NCBI RefSeq assembly: GCF_963576675.1
Contig: NC_088910.1
Coordinates: forward strand, 25,174,531 to 25,238,530
Source: Euphorbia lathyris
Taxonomy: Eukaryota; Streptophyta; Magnoliopsida; Malpighiales; Euphorbiaceae
Reading direction: 5' to 3'
Length of the DNA stretch: 64,000 nucleotides
Both the position numbers and the translations under genes were made by a program. The notes under the pieces are model-generated. The model was not told the origin of the DNA and made no database searches. It saw only the letters and a program-made list of their open reading frames with translations. Below are positions 11,104 through 22,256 of this stretch, one piece after another (position 1 is the first letter of the stretch; every line of letters starts with the position of its first letter).

Positions 11104-11310
11104 TGTAACAGACCATGTAATACAAGGTTAAGAGCCTGCATGAATATATTAAATTTAAAATGAATACACATATTTATACAAGGTTTTCCCTATAATAAAG
11201 AAAACATAGTGGCCATACTAGCAATCCTATAGCTGTCACAGAAACCTAAGCATGATCTAGTAGCAGCCTAAACATGTTATACATTTATTACATCGACTTA
11301 TTCTGTAACA
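11104..11310 (-). repeat. TRIM 3' LTR
   Basis: 207 bases, beginning tgtaacagaccatg and ending ttctgtaaca on the + strand. Its inner edge touches the polypurine tract. It is the downstream LTR in the element's own (-) orientation. Confidence 0.78.
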
Positions 11311-12071
11311 CTCCCTCTCAAGCTGAAGCATGGATTTTAATCATGCTCAGCTTGCTACAAATACATATAATATAGTCTTAAAGACATTGCACTCAAAATA
11401 CTTTAGAATATAAAAATATAATCCGGGAAACACGGTCTAGAAGAACAAATCGGACATGACAAACGACAGCAGAAGAACATCAAGCTTTGTTCCGAAATAG
11501 AGAAGCAAAACTCAGTTGTAGCCACATGCAAGAGGCTGCCAGCAACATCAGTGCACAAAAGGAGATTCACCGGAAACCTGATCGAACAGACACATTGGAA
11601 ACAGAGAGGCGACATCGGTGGAAGAACTGAAACTTGGAACCCTAGATCCAAACAGTCTGCTCACAAGGCAGACAACAATGCTGAAAGAAACAGCCCAGAA
11701 ATGTAACCCAAAAATTCTGCTCATAAAGCCAAAAACAAATTCTGGAATCTCAATCCAGAAACCCAAAACAAGCTTCTGATCCCATGTAAGGAGGACTTTT
11801 CTTACAACGACGATGACACAGGGTGGCCGGAATGTGAGGAAACTCCAATCGGAAGCGGAGAGGATGAACCAGAGGGGTGGTGAGATAGAATGACGTTCCA
11901 ACAGTGAGTATTCAAGAGACCCAAGCTCTTGACAGAAATGGAACCCTGGGAAATGCTACCTAGAAAATATTGAACCTTTGCAAAAACACAACTCTGGAAA
12001 TACTTCACAACTCTATAAATACTATCCAGAAAAAGGAATTCAGAAACCTTAGACCTTAGGCTCTGATACCA

Positions 12072-12300
12072 TGTAACGGACCATGTAACACATTAGGAAT
12101 ACATGAGATACCATGTAGATTAAGAGCCTACATGAATATATTAAACTTAAGATGAATACACATATTTATATAAGGTTTTCCCTACAATAAAGAAAACATA
12201 GTGGCCCTACTAGCAACACTATATCTGTCACAGAAGCCTAAACATGATCTAGTAGCAACCTAAGCATGTTATACATCTATTACATTGACTTATTCTGTAA
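12072..12300 (-). repeat. TRIM 5' LTR
   Basis: About 229 bases, similar to 11104-11310 apart from an extra segment near its left end (about 12090-12115). It lies directly beside the primer-binding site. The final ca of its right end is replaced by ta at the junction with the MITE at 12299. Confidence 0.75.
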
Positions 12301-12669
12301 TAATTTATTAGCCCCCTAGTTTTTACCTAATACATTGTTTAGTTCCCATATTTTGAAAAACATATTATAAGGTCCCTAGCTTTTACCAATATTAACCATT
12401 TAGTCATTTTTTCTAGTTTTTTTAGACTTGTAATCGTTATATTTTAGTATAAACAGATATATATATAAAATAACAGAGTAGTATGTTCAACTTGTATTGT
12501 ATAGTGGCCGTCTTAAAACCTAAGATATGTTCTGTTAAAAATCTAAAAAAATAGATAAAAGGATTATAAAGTTAATATTGGTAAAAAATATGAGCCTTAA
12601 AAATGTGTTTTTCAAAATAGAGGGACTAAAGTGTGTTAGGTAAAAACTAGGAGACTGATAAATTATTTA
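12299..12669. mobile_element. MITE-like inverted-repeat element upstream of MSH3
   Basis: The two ends are imperfect inverted repeats of about 95 bases. The left (ataatttattag, cctagtttttacctaa, ttttgaaaaaca, ttaccaatatt) matches the reverse complement of the right (tgataaattatt, ttaggtaaaaactagg, tgtttttcaaaat, aatattggtaaa). The centre is AT-rich and non-coding. A family with the same 'tagtccct...ttttgaaaa' ends recurs at 56931-57456. It ends about 180 bases before the MSH3 ATG, so it may overlap the MSH3 promoter. Confidence 0.65.
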
Positions 12670-12851
12670 CGCTATAATAATTTCTCAAGTTGGAGTCTGA
12701 AAAAGAGAGAACACAAAAGCGCGCCAAATCAGTGATACTGCAACCGCCCGCCCGCTCGCTTTCCCCTGCCGAGGCTGCTCTGTTCTGCTCTCCCTTCACC
12801 ACGAGCACAAATGAACTAACTGTTTTTCTAGTCTCAGAAAACCCTCCTACC

Positions 12852-15800
12852 ATGGGCAAACCAAAGCAACAAGTTATTTCCCGCTTCTTTGCAACCAAAC
12901 CTAAAGCTGACGATAATCCATCAACTCCAGCAGCATCAACAACCACCCCCTCCTCTTCTTCATCACCCTCCACAAACCCCAAAATCTCAGCCACTGTCTC
13001 CTTTTCTCCCACCAAAAGGAAACTCCTTTCTTCCCACCTCACTTCCACTCCCAAAAAACCCAAACTTCCTCCACACACTCAAAATCCCATTTCTAGCCCT
13101 TCTCTTCACCAGAAGTTCCTCGACAAACTTCTGGAACCTTCAATTGAAATCCCACCATCCTCTACTGCTCAATCGTCAATTCCCAAAAAGTACACTCCTT
13201 TAGAACAGCAGGTTGTGGAGCTCAAAAATAAGTACCCTGATGTTCTTTTGATGATTGAAGTCGGTTACAAGTACCGATTCTTTGGGGAGGATGCGGAGAT
13301 TGCTGCGAGAGTGCTTGGGATTTATGCCCACATGGATCACAATTTTATGACGGCTAGCGTGCCAACTTTTCGATTAAATGTCCATGTGAGAAGATTGGTC
13401 AGTGTAGGGTATAAGGTTGGGGTTGTTAAACAGACCGAGACTGCTGCAATTAAGGCACATGGGGAAAATAAAGGGGGTCCGTTTTGCAGAGGGTTATCGG
13501 CGTTGTATACAAAGGCGACACTGGAGGCCGCGGAGGATGCTGGTGGAAATGAGGAGGCGTGCGGCGGAGAGAGTAATTATTTATGTTGTGTTGTTGAGAA
13601 GAGCATTTTGGCGGAGAATGGTGGTTCTGGTTCCGAGAATGGGCTTGATGTGAGGGTTGGATTCGTAGCCGTTGAGATTTCAACCGGTGATGTTGTTTAT
13701 GATGAATTTAACGATGATTTTTTAAGAAGCAGGCTTGAGGCTGTGGTTTTGACCTTGGCTCCAGCTGAGTTGCTCCTTGGGGCGCTTTCTAAACAAACTA
13801 AGAAGGTAAACGTTAGAATCTGTTATATCTGGTTTTTTCAATTCTTGCTCCGAGTGTGCTTTTCCATAAAGTTAAGTGGAAGCTATTATTTCCATTTTAC
13901 AATCTTATATTCTCAATTATAGCTTTCAATTTACTCTTTTATTTTATTTTTTTTATTTCTGTTTCTTATGTGATCATGAATTTCAATATAGGAAAGAGCA
14001 CATGCCATGTTTGAAATGCACTATGAATCATCCTAAATGTCCATCTGAAAGTGGAAACTTGGGTAAGACATTTGCTGTAGCTTAATGAGAAACAAAGAGT
14101 ATAATTGATTCATTTCTTTGTATTTGAATTGTTTGTAGTGGGGTTTGGCTGCAATCCAGTCCAGGAGATTAGATATCAAGTTCAGCCAGTCTCAGTTAGA
14201 TACCATTTATAAAGCAACGGAGTGCACATTAATAGTCGTTAGATTGAGTTGCATTTTTCTTTTCTTTTTTCCTCCCTTCTGAAAGCAATCTTTCTCCCAG
14301 TATGTCATAGTTATTACTAGCGCAGAATTTGGGAACATAGTGTTCTTCTACAAAAGATGGCGGTTGCCTCACTTAATATCAGCAAACTTCCGTAATATGA
14401 TTTGAATGATATTCCAATTCTCAAGTGGTAGATATAGTTAATGATCAGGAACAACTAAGTTGTTGGAACCAAAAAATGAAAAAAAAAATATTGTACTCTA
14501 TCTAGTTCACGACTGATCTGCATAAAATAATATGGCTTGATAGCATGGGATTTTTAATTACAGTTACTACTGGCATATGCTGGACCTTCCTCAAATGTCA
14601 GAGTGGAGCATGCCTCAGGAGATTGCTTCACTGATGGTGGTGCACTTGCTGAAGTGACATCTTTATATGAGAATATGGGCGAAAATAGCATGGCAGGCAA
14701 TGAAAATCAAAGTATGGAGAGTGCAAAGGAAGGCAATTTTCACTGTGCTATTGAGGTGCATATTCATTAAACTATGTTTTACAAGTTTCCTCTTTAAAAT
14801 ATATGGCAAAAAAGACAAGGTATCTTATCTTCTGCCCTCTTTCTGAATGTGTAACTTGTTTGCTCTGTTGGGTCATGAAGGGAGTTTTAAACATGCCACA
14901 TTTGGCAGTGCAAGCATTAGCCTTAACCATCCGTCACCTAAAGCAATTTGGATTTGAAAGGATTTTGTGCCTTCGAGCTTCATTTCGGCCATTCTCAAGC
15001 AACATGGAGATGAACCTGTCAGCCAACACACTTCAACAGTTAGAGGTGACTGATTGTTTATTATTCTGCAAATATTACTTGATATTGGTTTCCTTGACTT
15101 CAACGGCTCTCTGCAAAGCTCCATAAGGTAGCCTTTGGACATTCATTGTGTTTTCAATATACTATATAATTGTTTTGGTTTATAGGATTGGGTGTAAACC
15201 AGCATAAATAGAAAGACGTTGTGGGCCAGAACCTTTTGATTCTAATGCGCATTTCTCCCTGACCCATGGATGCTAAGAATGTAAAGAAAGACAAAATTCC
15301 AATGATGTACTTGTTATACAAGACAAAAGAAAGTACTGATCTTATTTGAAGAGTTTACAAATATGTGCGTGTGTGTGTCTATAACCTTTCCAAAAGTTGT
15401 CTTTCCGTGGATATCAAGCCTCAGAAATAAATTTGCATGGATCAATTTTTTTACCAATACGGTATTATTCTCATCTGTCAGCCTGACTAAACCTTTATGT
15501 GGAAGTGACTTGACCAATGGAATGATGAAAAAGGACCCATGCAGCTACACCAATCAAAATGATGAGGAGCTTCTGTGCAGTAATGTTGTTGCCTTTAGTG
15601 AATTGATTGTGAAATGAGTTTCCAATATTTTATAATTTGATTGAGGAAGAATTCATTTTGACTATTTGCTAGATTAACCTCTGATTTCTCTTCACTGACC
15701 TTTCTCTAAATGGAAATCATTGGATTCAGGTTTTAAAGAACAACTCAAATGGTTCTGAATCTGGCTCTTTGCTGCATATCATGAATCATACTCTTACCAT

Positions 15801-18800
15801 TTCTGGCTTCAGGCTTCTAAGACACTGGGTATGGGGATGATGTTAGTTCTGAAACATGTATCATGCAACATTAACTGCCATCAGTAAATTTACAAGTTTA
15901 TTTGCAGGTGGCTCATCCTTTATGTGATAGAAACATGATAACTGCTCGTCTTCATGCTGTTTCTGAGATTGCAGAATCCATGGGATCTTTTAGGGCGTCA
16001 CAGAATGTTGGCAAGCTTGATGAAGAGAATTCTGATTTTGCGATTGTAGAGCCTGACCTCTATCATATCCTTTCTGCTGTTTTGACAACTTTGGGAAGAT
16101 CACCTGATATTCAACGTGGAATAACTAGAATTTTCCATCGGACTGCCTCTGCATCTGAGGTTAGTAATGATGTATTTGCAGCCAAGACTTACACAAATTA
16201 TTTGTTATCTCAGCTTTCTGGTTATTGTTTCTAAGGTGGTGTTTATGTGTCATTCCTCATCATCAATTCTGCTTCCCTGTCCTTTCATGTACTGATAGAG
16301 AATGGCCTAGCCCATTAGTAGGAGAAGGGGCATTTCGGGTACAAGACATTAGTACTAGTATATAAGGGGTAGTTATAGAGAAGGAAAAGTTTAGGTTTTC
16401 ATTTTGTTGTTTGGCTGCCTTAGCCATGGCTCTACTTAGTAGAGAGAGAGAGAGATATCTCCTATGGGAATTAGAGGGTTAAGCTCTATCCATTTTATCT
16501 TTCTTATTTCTATGTTCCATTCCAATAGTATTGTAAGCTGTTTCTAGTAAGATCTATCAATCTATCAACTTTCTCTTTTATATTGCCATCTGCGTATTTG
16601 AGTTTCTAACAGCTACACTGAGCTGCATGTAAAATTTGGTTTTCACTTGAGCCAAAAATGATTGTTCTTTGTGTGTCTCAATAATTTGGGCTTGTTTACT
16701 GAGTGTATTGGTCCTTCGGTCTTTAATAACGAAGCTATTAACTACAATAATCAAAACTAAATTTTTTATATATGTGCAACAGCGAGCCCTTTAGATGGAC
16801 AGTTGAAGTTATCACATATTAGTGGAAGGAAATAGAGCTTCATTCCTTTTATCAGCTACCAATTGTTGGTGCCAATTTGTCATGCCTTCTGCTTTCCGTG
16901 CTGACCGATTTAAATGATTGATTGACAGTTCATTGCCGTTATTCAAGCTATATTGAATGCCGGGAAACAGCTTCAGCAGCTTCATCTTGAGGACAATAAT
17001 GAGAATGTCCAAGCAAAGAACATACATTCTGCTTTGTTGAGAAAATTGATTTTGACTGCATCATCTAGTGTTGTTGGCACTGCTGCGAAACTTTTGTCTA
17101 GCCTAAACAAAGAAGCGGCTGAATGTGGAGATTTACCAAACTTACTTGTCACTTCAAACGGTCAATTTCCTGAGGTTTGTTATTTCATAGGAAGTTTCTT
17201 TCTTGCTTGCTTGAGAACTTTGGTTTGATAATATCTTTTTCATGTTGTAAATCCTGTCCAACATTTTTGCTACATGTAGGTCGCAAAGTCCCGGGAAGCA
17301 GTTCAATTGGCAAAGGAAAAAACGGATTCTTTGATCAGTTCGTATCGCAAGCAGCTTAAAATGCACAATTTGAAATTTATGAGTGTGTCTGGAGTCACGC
17401 ATTTGATTGAGGTGGGATGGTCAGGATATTCTGAAAAACCGAACTGGATTTGCCTGTTAGTGGAAGTCGTTAATGCTTTAGTCTATATGAATATCACAGT
17501 GGACTTTCTTTTGGCATACTAGATCCTAGATTTAGCTGGAAGCATTATCCATTAGGAGATTAACTCCTTACGTATAAGATTGCAACTTATCTTGTTTATA
17601 TGTATCTTCTCTTATTGGGCTAGTAGGTGTAGCCCCTTGAGAGAGGCCATGAATATGCCACATTTTTCAATTGAAAGGGATATATCTACCTTTTACATCT
17701 CAGATTTAATAAGTTTACTAGATGCCTATTTTGACTGGTATTGATTGCAGCTTCCTGAAGATGTCAAAGTACCATTAAATTGGGTGAAGGTGAATAGCAC
17801 TAAAAAGACAATCCGCTATCACCCGCCTGAAGTATTGGCTGCCTTAGATCAACTATCACTGGCTACTGAGAAGCTCATGGTTATTTGCCGCGCTGCATGG
17901 GATAGCTTTCTAAAGGATTTTGCTAAATATTATTCAGAGTTCCAGGCTGTTGTTCATGCTCTAGCTGCTTTGGACTGTTTGCATTCACTTGCCACTCTTT
18001 CGAAAAATAAGGTATAATAGTGGAGAGTCGAAAATAATTTCCTGGCTAGTGGGAAGCTATGTAACTTTATCTAATATTCTGTTACAGAATTATATTTGCC
18101 CAGTGTTTTTGGATGACAATGAACCTGTTCAGATACACATCTCTTCTGGTCGCCACCCGGTATGTATTTCCATGCCAACCTACCTACACATTATGCTTGC
18201 TGAATTTGTGAGGAAAATATTAAGATGTTTTTGTGTCTTGATCGCAGTGAGAATGAACTGACTTACGATTCTAATTGTATTCCTGTTTGCAAAGTTGGGA
18301 TGGTTGTGACAGTTGGGGAAATTTCTGATTGGTGGGCATGGTTAATAAATCTGACATTTTTTAATATACTTTAACTCGTACGATAATTTATCAATTCACT
18401 TTTTCTTGTCCTGCTGAGCTGAAATATATTGGTGGCCTGAATAACATTAGTCTTACTATCACTTTTCAAAGACCATGGATTCTGGTTGAAATTTATATAG
18501 ATTTTATGCTCTTGGGTACCTGTTCATGACTTGTGAACTTTGAACAGGTACTAGGGGACATTTTGCACGATAATTTTGTCCCGAATGATACTCACTTACA
18601 TGCAGATGGGGAGCATTGTCAGATTGTCACTGGCCCCAACATGGGGGGCAAGAGTTGCTACATTCGCCAAGTTGCTCTTATTGTTTTGATGGCTCAGGTG
18701 CAATGGAACTCTGATAAACTTTATTCTTGTTAATGTGATGTTCTGGTCTTATTAGTATCATTGATTGAATTTCTTCGCAAGCTCTGTCCAATGTGTTGAA

Positions 18801-20308
18801 GGAGGTTTTCCTTTGGGAGTCTTGTACAGAGTGCTCTAGTTGTATGCTCATCAGGATGAAAGTGAATATATACCTGGCCGGATGTTAATTCATCTGTCCA
18901 TTCTTTTCTGAATTACTCCAAGGTTTATCAATTTATTCCAGAAGTTCTTTCGACAAAGAATTGTTTGTCAAAAATTCAAAACTTGATGCTTTCTTTCTTT
19001 CATTTGAAAAATTAAACTGTTATATCTGCTGTATTCAAGTTTCACTCCGATCCTCTAGGTTGGTTCCTTTGTACCAGCATCATCAGCAAAACTGCATGTT
19101 CTAGATGGTATCTACACTCGAATGGGAGCTTCTGACAGTATCCAACGAGGGAGAAGTACGTTTTTAGAAGAGCTGAGTGAGGCTTCTCATATACTCCACA
19201 AATGCACAGAACGCTCACTGGTTATCCTCGATGAGCTTGGTAGAGGTACAAGTACACATGATGGTGAAGCTATTGCCTATGCCACATTACACCATATGTT
19301 AGAGCAAAAGAGATGCATGGTCCTCTTTGTAACCCATTATCCTAAAATTGCTAGTATCAAAACTGATTTCCCCAGCTCTGTGGGGATATACCATGTTTCA
19401 TATTTGACTTCAGAGAAAAGTACAACAGCTATGGATTCGGATTTTGATAACGAAGATGTCACTTACCTTTATAAGCTGGTGCCTGGTGTGTCAGAGAGGA
19501 GTTTTGGATTTAAGGTTGCTCAGCTTGCACAGGTAAGCTCTGTCCACATGTGTGTCATTGTATTTTCATTTTGGTGGAAAGGGGATATTTTCATTTATAT
19601 TTTGTGCACACTAAGTTTTTATTTTAGGTAGCTCATCAAATGGATTATATGATAAAACTCTCGTGTGCTCTTATGGACTCCATTGCAGTTACCTGCATCG
19701 TGTGTCAAACGGGCAGCAGTGATGGCTTCAAGGTTGGAAGTCGTGGTAAGCTGCAGAGTGGGAAATAAGTTGGAACTGTTAGAAAATCGGCCAAGTGATG
19801 AACAAGAGGAAAAGAAGAACGAACTGTATGATGGAAGGATCCAGATTTATGGAGAGATTACAATAAATGATTATGAGAAATTCTTTTTGGAGTTGAGATT
19901 AGCAAGAGTAGAAAGAGACCCTGCTAAAAGCTTGCAGTTGTTGGAGAATGCTAGGAGGATAGCAAAGGCATTAATAACAAGGTAAGTTTTTGTCTAAATT
20001 TTTCAAAGAATTGTAGGTTGTTTGTTTGGTCTGGTGGAACTCTCTCTCTGTTGATCAGGTGCATTACAATTAATCTATATTGTCTGGTTTCACATTGCTG
20101 GACCTGCTCTAACATATTATTTATGCAATGGTTTTTTTTCCCAGAAAAGGAGGAGATGGCCATTGAGTAGGACCTAACCAGTTTGTTCAGCTGCATGTAA
20201 ATATAATTCTGTATTACATATGAAATCACATAATTTGAACTGTATTTGTTACGTTTTTACAGACATGAAATTCTGATGCTCAAATCAAGTCAACGAGATA
20301 GCTTTTGA
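12852..20308 (+). CDS. MSH3: DNA mismatch repair protein MSH3 (MutS homologue)
   Basis: MSH3 pairs with MSH2 (MutS-beta) in the nucleus to bind insertion/deletion loops. Thirteen exons join in frame: 12852-13805, 14564-14755, 14881-15045, 15730-15828, 15908-16159, 16929-17174, 17280-17411, 17751-18011, 18088-18159, 18548-18697, 19059-19532, 19689-19981, 20263-20308. All introns are GT-AG, giving 1111 residues, close to Arabidopsis MSH3. The ATG at 12852 opens [13 protein letters not shown], which includes a PCNA-binding box (QQVISRFF). Then come the mismatch-binding region ([19 protein letters not shown]), the MutS core, Walker A (TGPNMGGKS, exon 10) and Walker B ([16 protein letters not shown], exon 11). 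Exons 1 to 11 end in phase 0. Exon 12 is followed at once by an in-frame TAA in the intron, so the last exon adds only about 15 residues. It appears intact. Confidence 0.95.
16293..16611 (+). repeat. Possible solo LTR in MSH3 intron 5
   Basis: Within the intron between exons 5 and 6, a block starts tgatagagaatgg and ends ttctaaca. It contains a TATA-like tatataagggg (about 16361-16371), a GA run (16441-16455) and the style of a short LTR. The flanking 5-mers (tgtac, gctac) agree at only three positions, so the boundaries are unsure. It does not disturb the splice sites. Confidence 0.33.
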
Positions 20309-21271
20309 TTTGAGATGTTTCTATTTCTAATTCGATCTCAGCTGTACATTATATACTGAAACCCCACAATTTGATAGAAAATGACACCAAGATCTCCTTG
20401 GTTGAAAGAGTGAACATAACTTGGCTATACCAGAGGCAGTTGAGCGGTAAACCTGAGGAGGATTTTGAAGAAGAAACAATCGAGGAAAATGAAGGTCCAA
20501 AAGGAAAACTAATTGAAAAAAAGAGAATGCTGCAAAATTGACATAAAATTCACTAGAATTATCTCCATATTCTAAATATGCAGCTCATAAATCTGGACAG
20601 CAACAATTCCCATTTGTCATAGTCAGAAGACATGCTTACCAAGAGCAAGATGTAGTGATCTTGACAGTCTAGAATTTTCATAACGAACAAAACCATATGC
20701 CCATTAAGACTAAATTGTCTGCCTCCAGATAAACATCACCCATCTTGTTAGAATTGAGACCCAGTAATAAGTCTAGAATTTTCGTAGCGAACACAGACAT
20801 ATGCCTATTAAGACTAAATAGTTGATGAAAACAAAAAGTGGACTGAGTGACTATATGATTAATTCCAAAAACATATGGGGACTGACTAGTATATGTAAAA
20901 ACGTAAGGATTAATAAATTGTGTCAACTCTTTGGCACTTGGTAAAGCTCCTATTACCCCAAGCAAACTTGACAAAGAGATTAACGTAGCCAGGATCGATT
21001 CACAGGAACAAGCAGAGGTTTTGGTTTAGCAAAAGTGGCTAAACAAAGATGCTGGCTTTATCCATTTCGATAATGACCATGTTGCTGTTATGGCTGCTGC
21101 TACTGCAGCACAGATGAATGGGTTGTAATAGGAGGGCATGAACTGAAAATGGAGGTAAGGCCGGCCTTACCCTATCTTGAGCATTCTGCAACTTGCAATG
21201 ATGTTTGATGAAAACTATCTGAAATTGCTATTTTCTCCAAATAGCAATTTGCTTGAAGGTTCCTCTGGACT
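20309..21271. other. MSH3 3' flank and intergenic DNA
   Basis: The first part should be the MSH3 3' untranslated region. Two imperfect copies of a roughly 50-base segment lie 104 bases apart (20667-20716 and 20771-20820; both hold gtctagaattttc and attaagactaaat). A short stretch at 21052-21128 translates to a small open tail ending in TAA, but nothing identifies it. No gene is called here. Confidence 0.5.
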
Positions 21272-21552
21272 GTATAACCAATTCGTTACAATCCTCATTC
21301 TCTAAATAGGAGAGAATTTGGAAACAGTTAGTGCAGCTGTATAGCTGTCTAACAACCAGCTACAGTCCAAATCACAACTGTCTAACAACCAACTACAGTC
21401 CAAATCACAGATAGCTTCTAGAAGCCTTAGGGAATAAAAGGCCAGCAACACAGTGCTGAAACAACTAACAAAATAACAGAAATAACAGACATTAACCAAC
21501 TTAATTGCCAAATTATGCTTTTGGTCCCTGAACTTTACGAGCATATGTGACA
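21272..21552 (-). repeat. Gypsy A 3' LTR, truncated
   Basis: Matches 37808-38077 almost base for base, including the doubled segment ctaacaacca.ctacagtcc. It lacks the outer roughly 120 bases that the 5' LTR has at 37689-37807. A small tandem repeat (aaataacag) adds length here. Because the outer end is gone, no target duplication can be read for the gypsy element. Confidence 0.85.
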
Positions 21553-22241
21553 ATGCCCCCTCCTTCACTACATTCTTGTTCCCAAGAATGGAAAAACTTC
21601 GGAAAATGTGCTTCGATCACTGCAGCATCTTCCCAGGTAGAGTCAATTGTAGGAAGACCCTCCCAAAGGATTAGCAGCTGAGGGACAGAGGTATCACCCT
21701 TGATGGCATTCCTTGTATTTAAGACCCGAGCTGGAGTGATGACAATTTCCCCCTCATAGGTTGGAGGTAGAGTAGTGAGTGGAGTGACTGCAGGTGCTGG
21801 TTGCTTCTTCAATAGCGAGACATGAAAGACATTATGGATGCGGCTTTCTGCAAGAAGTTGTAACTTATAGGCTACCTTTCCCACGCGTGACAACACTTCA
21901 TAGGGCCCATAGTATCGTGCAGAAAGCTTGAGAGAAGAACGACTAGCTATGGAAGACTGGCGATAAGGTTGGAGCTTGAGGAACACAAAATCTCATACTG
22001 CAAATTCCCTATCAGAACGTTTAGCATCTGCAAATTGTTTCATTCTGTTTTGAGCCTTAGCCAAACTTTCCTTCAGTTGATCAATCATCATTCTCCTCTC
22101 CTGCAATAACTCCTCAACAGAAACCACCCGAGATGTTTGTGATGGAAGAATAGGTAGTCTAGGAACAACTCCATATAATGCCTCAAAGGGTGTCATCTTA
22201 ATTGAGCTATGGTAAGAAGAATTATACCACAACTCAGCCAA
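21513..22241 (-). pseudogene. Gypsy A integrase C-terminus and chromodomain
   Basis: Two blocks in the same frame (22241-21993 and 21986-21513) are separated by a TGA at 21993-21995. The first holds the tail of integrase (WYNSSYHSSIKMTPFEALYG). The second holds the SH3-like part (RYYGPYEVLSRVGKVAYKL, then HNVFHVSLLK) and a chromodomain-like end (QLLILWEGLPTIDSTWED). In chromoviruses this module guides integration to particular chromatin. The last residues run into the 3' LTR. Confidence 0.85.
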
Positions 22242-22256
22242 ACTCAGCCACTTATA

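Larger units (their letters stand above)
11104..12300 (-). mobile_element. Miniature LTR retroelement (TRIM-like)
   Basis: Two direct repeats, 11104-11310 and 12072-12300, flank about 760 bases. Both start tgtaac and share the blocks gaatacacatatttata, aaggttttccct and catgatctagtagca. A primer-binding site complementary to initiator methionine tRNA (gctctgatacca, 12060-12071) abuts the right LTR, and a purine tract (gagagggagtg on the - strand, 11311-11321) abuts the left one. This fixes a - strand orientation. The internal region has no gag or pol motifs. Small LTRs with an intact PBS and PPT but no coding capacity are the definition of a TRIM element. The last bases of the right LTR are altered where the next MITE begins. 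Confidence 0.8.

Noticed and set aside
13985..14064. Possible extra MSH3 exon between exons 1 and 2
   Set aside because: The open stretch ([14 protein letters not shown]...) has no counterpart in MSH3 proteins, and exon 1 to the 14564 exon already joins in frame with the expected sequence.
21052..21128. Short open tail reading GFIHFDNDHVAV, slightly like an RNA-recognition motif end
   Set aside because: Too short, missing RNP motifs and no upstream exon recognised.
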